A stretch of 64,000 nt of DNA, from the NCBI RefSeq assembly GCF_013030985.1, contig NZ_WPYP01000002.1, positions 1-64,000 of the forward strand, in the 5' to 3' direction. The notes beneath the pieces were generated by a model. The model did not search any database and was not told the DNA's origin. It worked only from the letters and a program-made list of their open reading frames with translations. Source of the stretch: Ruegeria arenilitoris. GTDB taxonomy: Bacteria; Pseudomonadota; Alphaproteobacteria; Rhodobacterales; Rhodobacteraceae. The translations under genes were made by a program, and so were the position numbers. This document shows, in pieces, positions 17,607 to 27,326 of the stretch; position 1 is the first letter of the stretch, and each line of letters opens with the position of its first letter.

Positions 17607-18435
17607 CAATACCGCCGATTGCAAGGGTCAACAGATGAGCCGCCTCCATGACGAGGTGGCTTAATCTTTCGATTTCAGCCTCACTGACCCGGCTGGTTGG
17701 CCCGGAAACCGAAATTCCGGCAATCGCCTCTTTGTTGATATCGAAGACTGGCGCTGCAATACACCGCATGCCCGAGTTCTTCTCTTCGTCGTCGAATGAG
17801 AAACCCCTAGCCCTGATGCTTGCGAGGTCCTCCTTCAGCGCTCCAGGGTCGGTAATGGATCGGCTCGTGAATGCCTGTAACTCCACAGTGGCCAGCAGCC
17901 GGTCCAACCTGTCTTCGTCCATGTGAGCCAGCAGAGCCTTCCCAATTCCCGACGCGTGCATTGGTGATAGCGTTCCGGGTGGAAAGAACGCACGGATGCT
18001 GGCGTGGGTTTCCACCTGGCTCAGGAATAGCACCGAACCTTCCTTCTCGACGCCCAGATTAGCGGTCTCGCCTGTGGATTCCATCAATTTCCGCATGATT
18101 GGCCTGGCCCGGTCCACAAGGCTGGTTTGGCGCAGGAAACGTGAGCCGATTACAAACGCACGTGGACCTATGTGCCAAACCTGCTCGTTATGATCGAACT
18201 CTACAAGCCCCCTGCCTTCCAGTGTGATCAGTATTCGGTAAACGGTGGCTGGCGACTGTTTCAATTCATCGGACAGCGCGGTCAAAGCTTTGCCGCGCGT
18301 CTCGCTCAAATACTCAAAAACCTCCATCGCACGATCAAGAGATTTGATCGTGTTCTGCGCCGTCTTGTCGTCCCACCCCCGTGGTCTTCCACGGGCTTTC
18401 CGGCGGGATCCGGGGTCATTATCTCGAGAATCCAT
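17587..18435 (-). CDS. bhcR: IclR-family regulator of the beta-hydroxyaspartate cycle
   Basis: The 282-residue protein has a basic N-terminal tail, a winged helix-turn-helix (about residues 28-90, with LKQSPATVYRILITLEGRGL) and an IclR effector domain with HASGIGKALLAH and GMRCIAAPVFD. It is divergent from bhcA, the position of bhcR in Paracoccus denitrificans, where the protein binds the bhc promoter and responds to glyoxylate (established work on that organism). Here AllA would be an additional glyoxylate source, so purine breakdown might feed its signal; that is inference. Its 3' end overlaps allE by 20 bp on the opposite strand. Confidence 0.9.
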   Translation of the reverse strand: MDSRDNDPGSRRKARGRPRGWDDKTAQNTIKSLDRAMEVFEYLSETRGKALTALSDELKQSPATVYRILITLEGRGLVEFDHNEQVWHIGPRAFVIGSRFLRQTSLVDRARPIMRKLMESTGETANLGVEKEGSVLFLSQVETHASIRAFFPPGTLSPMHASGIGKALLAHMDEDRLDRLLATVELQAFTSRSITDPGALKEDLASIRARGFSFDDEEKNSGMRCIAAPVFDINKEAIAGISVSGPTSRVSEAEIERLSHLVMEAAHLLTLAIGGIVTRPPS

Positions 18436-18469
18436 AAAAACCCTTTGACTAATTGTGAAAGACTAATTC

Positions 18470-18498
18470 ACCATATGAAAAATATAACCCATTGACAA
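18470..18498 (-). promoter_or_regulatory. Candidate bhcR promoter
   Basis: On the minus strand TTGTCA (18493-18498) and TATGGT (18470-18475) are 17 bp apart, 35 bp before the bhcR ATG. The 169-bp divergent region is AT-rich and also holds GTGAA-N7-TTCAC (18455-18471) and a repeated GACTAATT, which could be BhcR sites. No equally good promoter for bhcA was found by eye. Confidence 0.35.
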
Positions 18499-18604
18499 CT
18501 ATAAATTATATTCGCCTCTGGTTACTTTAATGGCTTTTTTCAAAAATATATCGGGGTGAGCGGCGGGAATCTACTGTGTGGTCAACGACGGAAGGAGACC
18601 ACCC

Positions 18605-19795
18605 ATGAGCTTTCAAAACCCTGTTTTCATCCCGGGCCCGACCAATATCCCTGAAAGCCTGCGCAAGGCCTGCGATATGCCCACGATCGACCATCGCTCG
18701 CCGCTGTTCGGACAAATTCTTCATCCTGCGCGCGCGGGTGTGCAGAAAATTCTGAAAAGCGACAGCGCCGAAGTCTTCATTTTCCCGTCGACCGGGACCG
18801 GAGGCTGGGAGACCGCATTGACCAACACCCTGTCCGCCGGTGACAAGGTTCTGGCGGCGCGCAACGGCATGTTCAGCCATCGCTGGATCGATATGTGCCA
18901 ACGTCATGGGTTGAATGTCGAGATCGTCGAAACCCCATGGGGCGAAGGGCTGCCAGCCGATCGTTACGAAGAGATTCTGACCGCCGATACAAACCATGAA
19001 ATCAAGGTTGTTCTTGCCACGCATAACGAAACGGCGACAGGCGTAAAGTCGGATATTGCTGCTGTGCGCAAAGCACTGAATGCTGCGGGGCACCCGGCCC
19101 TGCTGTTCGTTGATGGGGTGTCTTCAATCGCGTCCATGGACTTCCGCTTTGACGAATGGGGCGTCGATGTTGCCGTCACGGGTTCGCAAAAAGGGTTCAT
19201 GCTGACGGCGGGCCTGGCCATCGTCGGCTTCAGCCAGAAGGCAATGGATGCGACCAAGACCGGCACCCTGCCCCGCACCTTCTTTGATGTACACGACATG
19301 GCAAAGGGCTACGCCAACAACGCCTATCCCTACACGCCAGCGGTTGGACTGATGAATGGCCTCAATCAGGCCTGCGATATGCTGCTGAGTGAAGGTCTGG
19401 AAAACGTTTTTGCCCGGCATCATCGGATCGCCGAAGGTGTTCGCGCCGCCGTAGGTGCCTGGGGGCTGGAGCTTTGCGCCGCCAACCCATCGGTGTATTC
19501 TGACACCGTAAGCGCGATCCGCACGCCTGACGGCTTCAATGCAACCGATATCGTCACACATGCAGCGGAAAAATACGGCGTTGCCTTCGGTGTGGGCCTT
19601 GGAGAAGTCGCCGGCAAGGTATTCCGGATCGGCCACCTTGGCAGCCTGACGGATGTTATGGCTCTGTCCGGAATCGCCACCGCAGAAATGTGCATGGCCG
19701 ACCTCGGCCTGAACATCCAACTGGGTTCCGGCGTGGCCGCGGCACAAGAATACTACCGCGGTCATCCAGCGGAAGTTCAGAAGGACGCTGCATGA
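18605..19795 (+). CDS. bhcA: Aspartate-glyoxylate aminotransferase
   Basis: This 396-residue class V aminotransferase opens with NPVFIPGPTNIPE and has PLP lysine K196 in TGSQKGFM. In the beta-hydroxyaspartate cycle BhcA moves the amino group of L-aspartate to glyoxylate, giving glycine and oxaloacetate, the net product of the cycle. GAAGGAG precedes ATG 18605; the frame is open earlier but without a ribosome site. It is first in a bhcABCD operon divergent from bhcR, and its stop is only 14 bp before the chosen bhcB start. Alone it could be read as a serine-glyoxylate aminotransferase; the cluster settles the call. Confidence 0.92.
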   Translation: MSFQNPVFIPGPTNIPESLRKACDMPTIDHRSPLFGQILHPARAGVQKILKSDSAEVFIFPSTGTGGWETALTNTLSAGDKVLAARNGMFSHRWIDMCQRHGLNVEIVETPWGEGLPADRYEEILTADTNHEIKVVLATHNETATGVKSDIAAVRKALNAAGHPALLFVDGVSSIASMDFRFDEWGVDVAVTGSQKGFMLTAGLAIVGFSQKAMDATKTGTLPRTFFDVHDMAKGYANNAYPYTPAVGLMNGLNQACDMLLSEGLENVFARHHRIAEGVRAAVGAWGLELCAANPSVYSDTVSAIRTPDGFNATDIVTHAAEKYGVAFGVGLGEVAGKVFRIGHLGSLTDVMALSGIATAEMCMADLGLNIQLGSGVAAAQEYYRGHPAEVQKDAA

Positions 19796-19809
19796 TGAAG
19801 GATTGTAAC

Positions 19810-20763
19810 ATGTACATCCCAACGTATGAGGACATGCTCGCGGCGCATGATCGGATAAAACCTTTCATCCGCCGCACCCCGGTCCGCACTTCCGACTATC
19901 TGAACGAGTTGACCGGAGCGCAACTGTTCTTCAAGTGTGAGAACTTTCAGGAACCGGGTGCATTCAAGGTACGCGGTGCCACCAATGCGGTCTTCGGGCT
20001 TGATGACGAGCAGGCCAAGAAAGGCGTTGCGACGCATTCTTCGGGCAACCATGCCTCGTGCCTGTCCTATGCCGCAATGAAGCGGGGCATTCCCTGTAAC
20101 GTGGTCATGCCGCGTACAGCGCCACAGGCAAAGAAAGACACGGTTCGACGCTACGGCGGGAAAATCACCGAATGTGAACCCTCGACCTCGTCTCGTGAAG
20201 CGACCTTTGCCGAGGTTCAGGCGGCCACAGGTGGGGATTTTGTACATCCCTACAACGATCCGCGTGTGATCGCGGGACAGGGAACGTGTTCGCGCGAGTT
20301 CATCGAGCAGACCGATGGTCTTGATGCGGTTGTCGCCCCAATCGGAGGTGGCGGCATGGTGTCCGGCACCTGCCTGACATTGTCTACTCTGGCTCCTGAA
20401 ACTGCGATCATCGCGGCAGAACCCGAACAGGCCGACGATGCTTATCGAAGCTTCAAGGCTGGCCACATCATCGCCGATGATGCCCCAAAGACGATTGCCG
20501 ACGGGCTGCTGGTCCCGCTGAAGGACCTCACCTGGCACTTCGTGTCAAACCACGTATCCGAGATCTACACCGCCTCGGAACAAGAGATCATCGATGCGAT
20601 GAAGCTGACGTGGAAACACCTGCGGATCGTGATGGAACCATCCTCGGCCGTTCCGCTGGCCACAATCCTGAAGAACCCGGACGCTTTCAAAGGTAAGCGT
20701 GTGGGTCTGATCATCACCGGGGGCAATGTCGATCTGGACAAGCTGCCGTGGCTGAATGCGTGA
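19810..20763 (+). CDS. bhcB: beta-hydroxyaspartate dehydratase
   Basis: The 317-residue PLP enzyme is of the serine/threonine dehydratase fold, with PLP lysine K53 in PGAFKVRG, the substrate loop SSGNHA and the phosphate-binding glycine loop GGGGMVSG. BhcB removes water from (2R,3S)-beta-hydroxyaspartate to give iminosuccinate. Three in-frame ATGs exist (19792, 19795, 19810). I chose 19810: AAGGA lies seven bases before it and known BhcB proteins begin MYIPTYEDML. The ATG at 19792 would overlap the bhcA stop as ATGA and may help coupling. A plain threonine dehydratase is the alternative, but context argues against it. Confidence 0.92.
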   Translation: MYIPTYEDMLAAHDRIKPFIRRTPVRTSDYLNELTGAQLFFKCENFQEPGAFKVRGATNAVFGLDDEQAKKGVATHSSGNHASCLSYAAMKRGIPCNVVMPRTAPQAKKDTVRRYGGKITECEPSTSSREATFAEVQAATGGDFVHPYNDPRVIAGQGTCSREFIEQTDGLDAVVAPIGGGGMVSGTCLTLSTLAPETAIIAAEPEQADDAYRSFKAGHIIADDAPKTIADGLLVPLKDLTWHFVSNHVSEIYTASEQEIIDAMKLTWKHLRIVMEPSSAVPLATILKNPDAFKGKRVGLIITGGNVDLDKLPWLNA

Positions 20764-20805
20764 CAGTAACCCAACAGACATCAATCCCGACATAGGAATA
20801 CGGAA

Positions 20806-21969
20806 ATGAAAGATATGACCAATCTCGACAACTTCGAAGTAGGCTATGACATTCCGGCCAAGCCCGGAATGGATGAAGCAGATATCCAGACCCCCAGTCT
20901 GATTCTGGATCTCGACGCGCTTGAGCGCAACATCAAGAAGATGGGCGATTATGCCAAGGCTCATGGCATGCGTCACCGAGTGCACGGAAAAATGCACAAA
21001 TCGGTGGACGTGGCCAAATTGCAGGAGAAAATCGGCGGAGCCGTCGGTGTCTGCTGTCAGAAAGTTTCCGAGGCCGAAGTCTTCGTGCGCGGTGGCATCA
21101 AGGACGTTCTGGTGTCGAACCAGGTGCGCGATCCCGCCAAAATCGACCGCCTTGCCAGCCTGCCGAAGCTGGGCAGCCGCATTATCGTTTGTGTTGATGA
21201 TCTGGACAACGTCGCAGATCTTTCGGGTGCAGCGGTCGATCACGGGACACAGTTGGAAGTTTTCGTCGAAATCGACTGCGGAGCCGGCCGTTGCGGTGTG
21301 ACCACGACACCCGCAGTGATCGAGATCGCCAAAGCAGTGGAAGCCGCCGACAACCTGAAATTCACCGGCATCCAAGCCTATCAGGGCGCGATGCAGCATC
21401 TCGACAGTTACGAGGCGCGCAAGGAAAAGCTCGACACCGCAATCGCGATGGTGAAAGACGCCGTTGAGGGCCTCAAAGCCGAAGGTATCGAATGCGAGCT
21501 GGTCTCGGGCGGTGGCACCGGTTCCTACTACTTTGAGGCCAACTCGGGCGTGTACAATGAACTGCAGTGCGGATCCTACGCGTTCATGGATGCCGATTAC
21601 GGTCGCATCCTGGACAAGGACGGCAACCGGATCGACCAGGGCGAGTGGGAAAATGCCTTCTTCATCCTGACCAGTGTCATGAGCCACGCCAAAGCGGACA
21701 AAGCAATTGTCGACGCGGGTCTTAAAGCTCAGTCGGTTGACAGCGGTCTGCCAGTTGTCTTCGGGCGCGACGATGTCGAGTACATCAAGTGTTCGGACGA
21801 ACATGGCGTTGTTATGGACCCGAACGGTGTGCTCAAGGTCAACGACAAGCTGAAGCTGGTGCCGGGACACTGCGACCCGACCGCAAACGTACACGATTGG
21901 TATGTTGGCGTTCGCAACGGCAAGGTCGAATCCGTTTGGCCGGTGTCCGCGCGCGGCCGCGCTTACTGA
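20806..21969 (+). CDS. bhcC: beta-hydroxyaspartate aldolase
   Basis: The 387-residue protein belongs to the fold-type III D-threonine aldolase/D-serine dehydratase-like family. The likely PLP lysine is K62 in HGKMHKS, and the C-terminal metal site is in PGHCDPT. Other hallmarks are EIDCGAGRCGV and GGGTGSYYFE. BhcC joins glycine and glyoxylate into (2R,3S)-beta-hydroxyaspartate, the carbon-carbon bond-forming step of the cycle. A long opposite-strand frame here is only a codon-bias shadow. Confidence 0.93.
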   Translation: MKDMTNLDNFEVGYDIPAKPGMDEADIQTPSLILDLDALERNIKKMGDYAKAHGMRHRVHGKMHKSVDVAKLQEKIGGAVGVCCQKVSEAEVFVRGGIKDVLVSNQVRDPAKIDRLASLPKLGSRIIVCVDDLDNVADLSGAAVDHGTQLEVFVEIDCGAGRCGVTTTPAVIEIAKAVEAADNLKFTGIQAYQGAMQHLDSYEARKEKLDTAIAMVKDAVEGLKAEGIECELVSGGGTGSYYFEANSGVYNELQCGSYAFMDADYGRILDKDGNRIDQGEWENAFFILTSVMSHAKADKAIVDAGLKAQSVDSGLPVVFGRDDVEYIKCSDEHGVVMDPNGVLKVNDKLKLVPGHCDPTANVHDWYVGVRNGKVESVWPVSARGRAY

Positions 21970-21994
21970 TCCAACCTTACGTAGGTAGGGAGGT

Positions 21995-22013
21995 CTGACT
22001 CGGAGGAAGTCAG
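21995..22013 (+). other. Hairpin between bhcC and bhcD
   Basis: CTGACT and AGTCAG form a perfect 6-bp stem around CGGAGGA, a Shine-Dalgarno-like loop. It lies 26 bp after bhcC and 72 bp before bhcD in an otherwise tight operon, so it may adjust the level of the last enzyme. No T-run follows. Confidence 0.4.
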
Positions 22014-22085
22014 GTAGTCGCCTGTGTGTATGCTCTCCTTCCGGCGGTGGCACACGGGCGCACGAATTTTTGATTGGAGAAAGAT

Positions 22086-23051
22086 ATGCTGATCGTACCC
22101 GAGCGCGAGATCGCTGACCTCATGACCCGCCAAGCGGCCTTTGATGCCGTCGAACAGGTCTTTGCTGCCATGGCGTCCGGCGACGCCTACAATTTTCCCG
22201 TCGTGCGCGAAGCCATCGGGCACGAAGATGCACTATACGGCTTCAAGGGTGGGTTTGACCGCGCGGGCCTCACACTTGGCTTAAAAGCGGGTGGTTATTG
22301 GCCAAACAACCTAGAAAAACGTGGGCTGATAAACCACCAGTCCACCGTATTTCTTTTTGACCCCGACACTGGAAAGCCGTCGGCGATGGTTGGCGGAAAT
22401 CTTTTGACAGCCCTACGTACTGCAGCGGCGTCCTCCGTGTCGATCAAACACCTCGCTCGTGCGGACGCCAAGGTCATCGGCATGATCGGCGCTGGCCACC
22501 AAGCGGCCTTTCAGCTGCGCGCGGCACTGGAACAACGCGTCTTTGAAAAAGTCATTGGCTGGAACTATCACCCCGAGATGTTGCCGAACATCGAAAAGGT
22601 CGCCAATGAAGCCGGTATTCCTTTTGAAGCGGTCGAACTTGACGGCATGACAGAGGCGGACGTGATCATCTCGATCACCTCAGCATTCGCGCCGTCGCTG
22701 ATGGCGGACCACGTCAGCCCCGGGACGCATGTCGCCTGCATGGGAACGGACACCAAAGGCAAGCAAGAGGTGGAAGCCGCTCTGCTGACCAAAGCGTCAG
22801 TCTTCACTGACGAAGTCGCGCAATCAATCTCCATCGGTGAGGCGCAACACGCGGTCGCTCAGGGCCTGATCAAAGAAAGTGATGTGGCGCAGCTCGGCGC
22901 GGTAATCAACGGCACGAACCCGGGCCGGGCATCGGACGATCAGATCACCTTGTTCGATGGTACAGGTGTGGGACTTCAGGATCTTGCTGTTGCCGCGTCC
23001 GTGGTTGACCTTGCCGTTCAGAAAGGGATCGCAATCGAGGTCGATTTCTGA
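22086..23051 (+). CDS. bhcD: Iminosuccinate reductase
   Basis: The 321-residue protein is of the ornithine cyclodeaminase/mu-crystallin family, with the dinucleotide loop MIGAGHQAAFQLRAA near residue 137. BhcD reduces iminosuccinate to L-aspartate with NADH, restoring the amino donor for BhcA and closing the cycle. A TTG start at 22074 is possible, but ATG 22086 has GGAGA five bases upstream and gives a normal length. The stop codon overlaps the ATG of a broken peroxiredoxin gene (TGATG). Confidence 0.92.
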   Translation: MLIVPEREIADLMTRQAAFDAVEQVFAAMASGDAYNFPVVREAIGHEDALYGFKGGFDRAGLTLGLKAGGYWPNNLEKRGLINHQSTVFLFDPDTGKPSAMVGGNLLTALRTAAASSVSIKHLARADAKVIGMIGAGHQAAFQLRAALEQRVFEKVIGWNYHPEMLPNIEKVANEAGIPFEAVELDGMTEADVIISITSAFAPSLMADHVSPGTHVACMGTDTKGKQEVEAALLTKASVFTDEVAQSISIGEAQHAVAQGLIKESDVAQLGAVINGTNPGRASDDQITLFDGTGVGLQDLAVAASVVDLAVQKGIAIEVDF

Positions 23052-23367
23052 TGCAAAACGGTAGCAACCTGCCCCATCGCCTTGTTGGTACATCCATTCC
23101 TAGTGTGCTGCTTAAGGCGACTAGTGGAAGCGATATCGACCTTTCGACGCGGACAGGTTGCACTTACTATTCGACATTCTGTCTGACGAAGACCTGAAGC
23201 TGCAAACTGCACTGTCGCTTCCGGCTTTCGAAGCTGGTGGCATGGCGCTGCTAGAGCGTTTTGCCATGGTCCTTCGTGATGGGCAAATTCTGCGTGTGCT
23301 CCATCCCATAACGAACCCTGCCGGGAACGCGGAAACAGTTCTCAACTATCTCACCAACAAAGGCTGA
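23051..23367 (+). pseudogene. Peroxiredoxin (thiol peroxidase-like), internally deleted
   Basis: Starting at the ATG overlapping the bhcD stop, one frame reads HRLVGTSIPSVLLKATSG, the usual start of a roseobacterial thiol peroxiredoxin, and ends at TGA 23195. From about 23158 a different frame reads FDILSDEDLKLQTALSLPAF and VLRDGQILRVLHPITNP, the C-terminal half of the same family. About 80 codons between them, including the peroxidatic cysteine region, are missing and the frame is shifted. No working product is expected. Family recognition is by eye. Confidence 0.7.
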
Positions 23368-23457
23368 GGTCAGCCAACAACGCATGTGCGATTGATCCCG
23401 CCCTTTGCGGGCCGGTTCAGCACGTTTGCAGCACAACTTTTTACTGGAGGAATTGAA

Positions 23458-25737
23458 ATGGCTTTGGACGGGTCCAAAAAGGACATCGAACGACAGGCTG
23501 CGCTGGATTATCACGAGTTTCCCAAGCCGGGAAAACTGGAGATACGGCCAACAAAACCCATGGCCACGGCCCGTGACCTGTCCCGAGCCTATTCACCGGG
23601 TGTGGCCGAGGCGTGCACAGAGATTGCGACCGATCCGGCCCTTGCCACGCGCTATACAGCCAAGCGCAACCTTGTTGCCGTAATCTCGAATGGCACGGCC
23701 GTTCTTGGGCTTGGCAATATCGGGGCGCAGGCGTCAAAGCCCGTGATGGAAGGCAAGGCTGTACTGTTTAAGAAATTTGCCGGAATTGACTGCTTTGATA
23801 TTGAGGTCGACGAAGCCGATCCTGAAAAGCTGGCGGATCTGGTGTGTCGCCTGGAGCCAACCTTTGGTGCGGTGAACCTTGAAGACATCAAAGCCCCGGA
23901 TTGCTTTACGGTCGAACGTCTCTGTCGCGAACGCATGGGAATTCCGGTGTTTCATGACGATCAGCACGGCACCGCCATTGTGGTTGCCGCTGCCGCCCAG
24001 AATGCGCTGCGCATCGCGGGCAAACGGCCCGAAGATATTCGGATTGTGGCACTTGGCGCCGGCGCGGCCGGCGTCGCATGCCTTACGATGCTCAATAAAA
24101 TGGGCGTTCCACTTAAGAACATGACCGTGTTCAACCGCTCGGGCGTAATTCACGAAAACAGCGAAAACCTTGCACCGGAACAGGCGATCTTCGCCAACGC
24201 GGTCGAGGGCACCACGCTCGAGCAAGCACTGAAAGGTGCGGATATGTTTCTTGGCCTGTCCGGTCCGGGAGCGCTTGCGGCAGATCTGGTCGGCAAAATG
24301 GCGGAGAAACCCATTATTTTTGCGCTCGCGAACCCGGTTCCGGAAATCATGCCGGAAGAGGCACGGGCGGCAGCGCCCGGGGCGATGATCGCGACCGGCC
24401 GGTCGGATTTCCCCAATCAGGTCAACAACGTACTGTGTTTCCCCTTCATCTTTCGCGGGGCGCTGGATGCAGAGGCCAAGGAAATCAACGATGCAATGAA
24501 GCTGGCTTGCGTCGATGCAATCGCGTCTCTGGCTCGTCAGACCACTTCGGCAGAAGTCGGTGTAGCCTACGAGGGCGAAGAACTGACGTTCGGCCCGGAT
24601 TACCTGATCCCCAAACCCTTTGATCCCCGCCTTTTGCCGACGGTTGCCGTAGCTGTGGCCAAAGCTGCAATTGAATCTGGAACCGCCCGTCGCATTCTTG
24701 ATCTCGACGCGTATCATCAGACGCTTGAGGCCGAGGTGTTCAAGTCATCGCAGATTATGCGCCGCGTCTTCGAAGCGACGCGGAAATCAAAGCGTCGGAT
24801 CGTCTTTGCCGAGGGAGAGGACCATCGTGTCCTGCGCGCCGCGCAGGCCTTGGTGGAAGACAGAGTTGACACCCCCATCCTCGTCGGTCGCCCCGAAGTC
24901 ATCACACAGCGTCTTGAAAGAGCCGGAATGACCATAAGGCCAAATATCGATTTTGAGATCGTGAACCCGGAATGTGACCAACGCTATCGCGACTATTGGC
25001 GGGCCTATCATACGCAAATGCAGCGCCATGGGGTCACGCCGGATCTCGCCAAGGCGATCATGCGCACAAACACGACAGCGATCGCCGCGACGATGGTTCA
25101 TCTCGGAGATGCGGACAGCATGGTTTGTGGCGCTGTTGGCCAATATCACTGGCACCTGAACTACGTCTCTCAGATGCTGCAAACAGACCAGCTGTCCCCT
25201 GCCGGAGCATTGTCGCTGGTGATCCTCGATGACGGACCGCTGTTTGTTGCGGATACCCACGTGAATGTAGAACACACGCCGGAAACTCTGGCGCGAACGG
25301 TCATTGCGGCCGCGCGGCACGTCCGGCGCTTTGGGTTGGAACCACGCGTTGGTCTGTGCTCGGGCTCTCAGTTTGGCAATCTCGACAGCCGTTCCGGTCG
25401 TACCATGCGTGCGGCGCTGGACATTCTGGACGACGAACCCTGCGATTTCGAATACGAAGGCGAAATGCACACAGATGCCGCCCTTGATCCGGAGCTGCGC
25501 GAAAAGCTATTGCCCGGCAATCGCCTGACCGGTCGCGCAAACGTTCTGATCTATGCCAACACGGATGCGGCAGGAGCGGCCCGCAATCTTTTGAAAAGCG
25601 CGGCAGACGGCCTTGAGGTCGGCCCTATCCTGATGGGCATGGGCAATCGCGCCCATATCGTGACGCCTGGAGTGACCCCGCGTGGACTGCTCAATATCGC
25701 GGCGCTGGCGGGAACAGACGTATCGACCTACGGCTAA
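23458..25737 (+). CDS. maeB: NADP-type malic enzyme with phosphotransacetylase-like domain
   Basis: The 759-residue protein has the MaeB layout: an N-terminal malic enzyme domain ([22 protein letters not shown]), a dinucleotide-binding domain ([11 protein letters not shown]) to about residue 430, and a C-terminal phosphotransacetylase-like domain that usually regulates and does not catalyse. It decarboxylates malate to pyruvate. ATG 23458 follows TGGAGGA. It lies after bhcD in the same direction and ends at a strong terminator. The cycle yields C4 acids from C2 units, so a malic enzyme here gives a route to pyruvate and NADPH. Confidence 0.92.
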   Translation: MALDGSKKDIERQAALDYHEFPKPGKLEIRPTKPMATARDLSRAYSPGVAEACTEIATDPALATRYTAKRNLVAVISNGTAVLGLGNIGAQASKPVMEGKAVLFKKFAGIDCFDIEVDEADPEKLADLVCRLEPTFGAVNLEDIKAPDCFTVERLCRERMGIPVFHDDQHGTAIVVAAAAQNALRIAGKRPEDIRIVALGAGAAGVACLTMLNKMGVPLKNMTVFNRSGVIHENSENLAPEQAIFANAVEGTTLEQALKGADMFLGLSGPGALAADLVGKMAEKPIIFALANPVPEIMPEEARAAAPGAMIATGRSDFPNQVNNVLCFPFIFRGALDAEAKEINDAMKLACVDAIASLARQTTSAEVGVAYEGEELTFGPDYLIPKPFDPRLLPTVAVAVAKAAIESGTARRILDLDAYHQTLEAEVFKSSQIMRRVFEATRKSKRRIVFAEGEDHRVLRAAQALVEDRVDTPILVGRPEVITQRLERAGMTIRPNIDFEIVNPECDQRYRDYWRAYHTQMQRHGVTPDLAKAIMRTNTTAIAATMVHLGDADSMVCGAVGQYHWHLNYVSQMLQTDQLSPAGALSLVILDDGPLFVADTHVNVEHTPETLARTVIAAARHVRRFGLEPRVGLCSGSQFGNLDSRSGRTMRAALDILDDEPCDFEYEGEMHTDAALDPELREKLLPGNRLTGRANVLIYANTDAAGAARNLLKSAADGLEVGPILMGMGNRAHIVTPGVTPRGLLNIAALAGTDVSTYG

Positions 25738-25773
25738 AGATATCAGCCTGCTCTCTCGAATGAGCACCACGAA

Positions 25774-25815
25774 AAAAGCGGCGCGCCCCCCCGGCACGCC
25801 GCTTTTCTTTTTTTT
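25774..25815. terminator. Bidirectional rho-independent terminator
   Basis: A perfect 10-bp stem, AAAAGCGGCG / CGCCGCTTTT, closes a 13-nt loop. It is followed by an eight-T run on the plus strand and preceded by AAAAAA, a T-run for the minus strand. It therefore serves both maeB and the convergent permease gene. Confidence 0.9.
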
Positions 25816-25847
25816 GCGTTGGGATTCAGCGCATCACGCCAGATTCA

Positions 25848-27272
25848 TCAGACGTGATCGTCATGCCCAATGGAGCCAAGACCGTGTCCGGCCATACCGC
25901 CAGAAACTTCTTCCGTCGCTTCGTCCGATAGCTCCTCGGGCAAAACAAGGTTCAAGATAATGGCGATGACCGCAGCGGGTAGGATACCCGATGTTGCTAG
26001 AACCTTTAACGTACCCGGAAGATACTGCAGTGCACCTGGTTCCAGTTGCAGACCCAAACCAAGGCTCAGGGAAATTGCAAAGATCACCATATTGCGGCGG
26101 TTCCAGTTCACATCGGACAGCATCGAGACACCGGCTGCAACCACCATGCCGAACATCACGATGACACCGCCGCCAAGAACTTCAATCGGGATCGACGAGA
26201 TAATTGCGCCGATTTTCGGAACCAGCCCGCACAGTATCAGGAAGAGTGCGCCGATGGTCACCACCATCCGGCTCATGACCCCGGTCATGGCAATCAAGCC
26301 GACATTCTGACTGAACGAGGTGTTTGGCAACGCTCCAAAGAGACCAGAAATCGCGGTTCCGATACCATCAGCGTAAGTGGCACCCTGTATCTCCTTGTCG
26401 GTCGCTTCGCGCCCGGCGCCGCCTTTGGTGATCCCGGACACGTCCCCCACCGTCTCGACCGCCGAGACAAAGGACATCGCGCAGAAACCGATGATGGCAG
26501 CGACCGAGAATTCAATGCCGAAATGCAGCGGATTCGGCAGTGCGAACGAAGCAGCGTTACCGACGTTACCCAAATTTACTTGTCCAAGGACGAATGCGAC
26601 TGCGTAGCCGACCAGTAGGCCGATCAAAACAGCTGATACAGACAGCATACCACGCGCAAAGAACTTCAGTCCCAGTGTCACAACGATCACAATTCCGGCC
26701 ATGAACCAGTTCAGGCCCGAGCCATATTCCTCGGTGCCGATGGCAGGAACACCTCCAGCGGCGTATTGAACGCCGACCTTAACAAGAGCCAATCCGATCA
26801 TGGTTACCACAAGGCCCGTCACCAACGGCGGAAGCGCAAAGCGAATGCGCCCGATGAACAACCCAAGGAAGGCATGGAACAAACCACCGACGACGACACC
26901 GCCCATCAAAACGGCAATGGCATCAACGCCCTTTCCAACCACCAAGGGGATCATGATCGGGATGAAGGCAAACGAAGTCCCCTGCACGATGGGCAGCCGG
27001 GCGCCTACAGGACCCAGGCCAATGGACTGAAACAAAGTGGCGACACCCGCAAAGAACATCGACATCTGAATCATGTAGATCATCTGTGGAAAATCGGGAC
27101 TGTTTGAACCGAACCCGAATCCGGCCGCGCCACAAACGATAATGGCTGGCGTGACGTTGGACACGAACATCGCCAGCACATGCTGAATTCCCAGCGGAAC
27201 CGCTTTGATCAGCGGTGGCGTGTAATTCGGATCGCGGAGCTGTTCCGGCGTTCCGATGGATGCATCTGACAT
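25848..27272 (-). CDS. NCS2-family urate/xanthine permease
   Basis: The 474-residue inner-membrane protein has about 14 hydrophobic segments and the nucleobase-ascorbate transporter signature QNVGLIAMTG, as well as VETVGDVSGITK. These resemble bacterial urate/xanthine permeases such as UacT and PucJ/K. An upstream start at 27320 is open, but ATG 27272 has GGAGGA nine bases upstream (MSDASIGTPEQ). It is the last gene of the minus-strand set puuE-uraD, allA, permease, so it probably brings in urate or a related purine. Substrate choice among urate, xanthine and uracil cannot be settled by eye. Confidence 0.88.
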   Translation of the reverse strand: MSDASIGTPEQLRDPNYTPPLIKAVPLGIQHVLAMFVSNVTPAIIVCGAAGFGFGSNSPDFPQMIYMIQMSMFFAGVATLFQSIGLGPVGARLPIVQGTSFAFIPIMIPLVVGKGVDAIAVLMGGVVVGGLFHAFLGLFIGRIRFALPPLVTGLVVTMIGLALVKVGVQYAAGGVPAIGTEEYGSGLNWFMAGIVIVVTLGLKFFARGMLSVSAVLIGLLVGYAVAFVLGQVNLGNVGNAASFALPNPLHFGIEFSVAAIIGFCAMSFVSAVETVGDVSGITKGGAGREATDKEIQGATYADGIGTAISGLFGALPNTSFSQNVGLIAMTGVMSRMVVTIGALFLILCGLVPKIGAIISSIPIEVLGGGVIVMFGMVVAAGVSMLSDVNWNRRNMVIFAISLSLGLGLQLEPGALQYLPGTLKVLATSGILPAAVIAIILNLVLPEELSDEATEEVSGGMAGHGLGSIGHDDHV

Positions 27273-27326
27273 TTTGTCTTTCCTCCCTTGAGATACGTTG
27301 GCCGGCTCCTCTTCCGGCAACGTTCC

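Noticed and set aside
18436..18604. A consensus sigma-70 promoter for bhcA from TTGACA at 18492
   Set aside because: The nearest TATAAT-like boxes are at wrong spacing (8 or 24 bp), so I could not support it by eye.
20545..22053. A 502-codon open frame on the minus strand opposite bhcC and the end of bhcB
   Set aside because: It mirrors the codon bias of well-recognised genes on the other strand, has no family motifs and no ribosome site.
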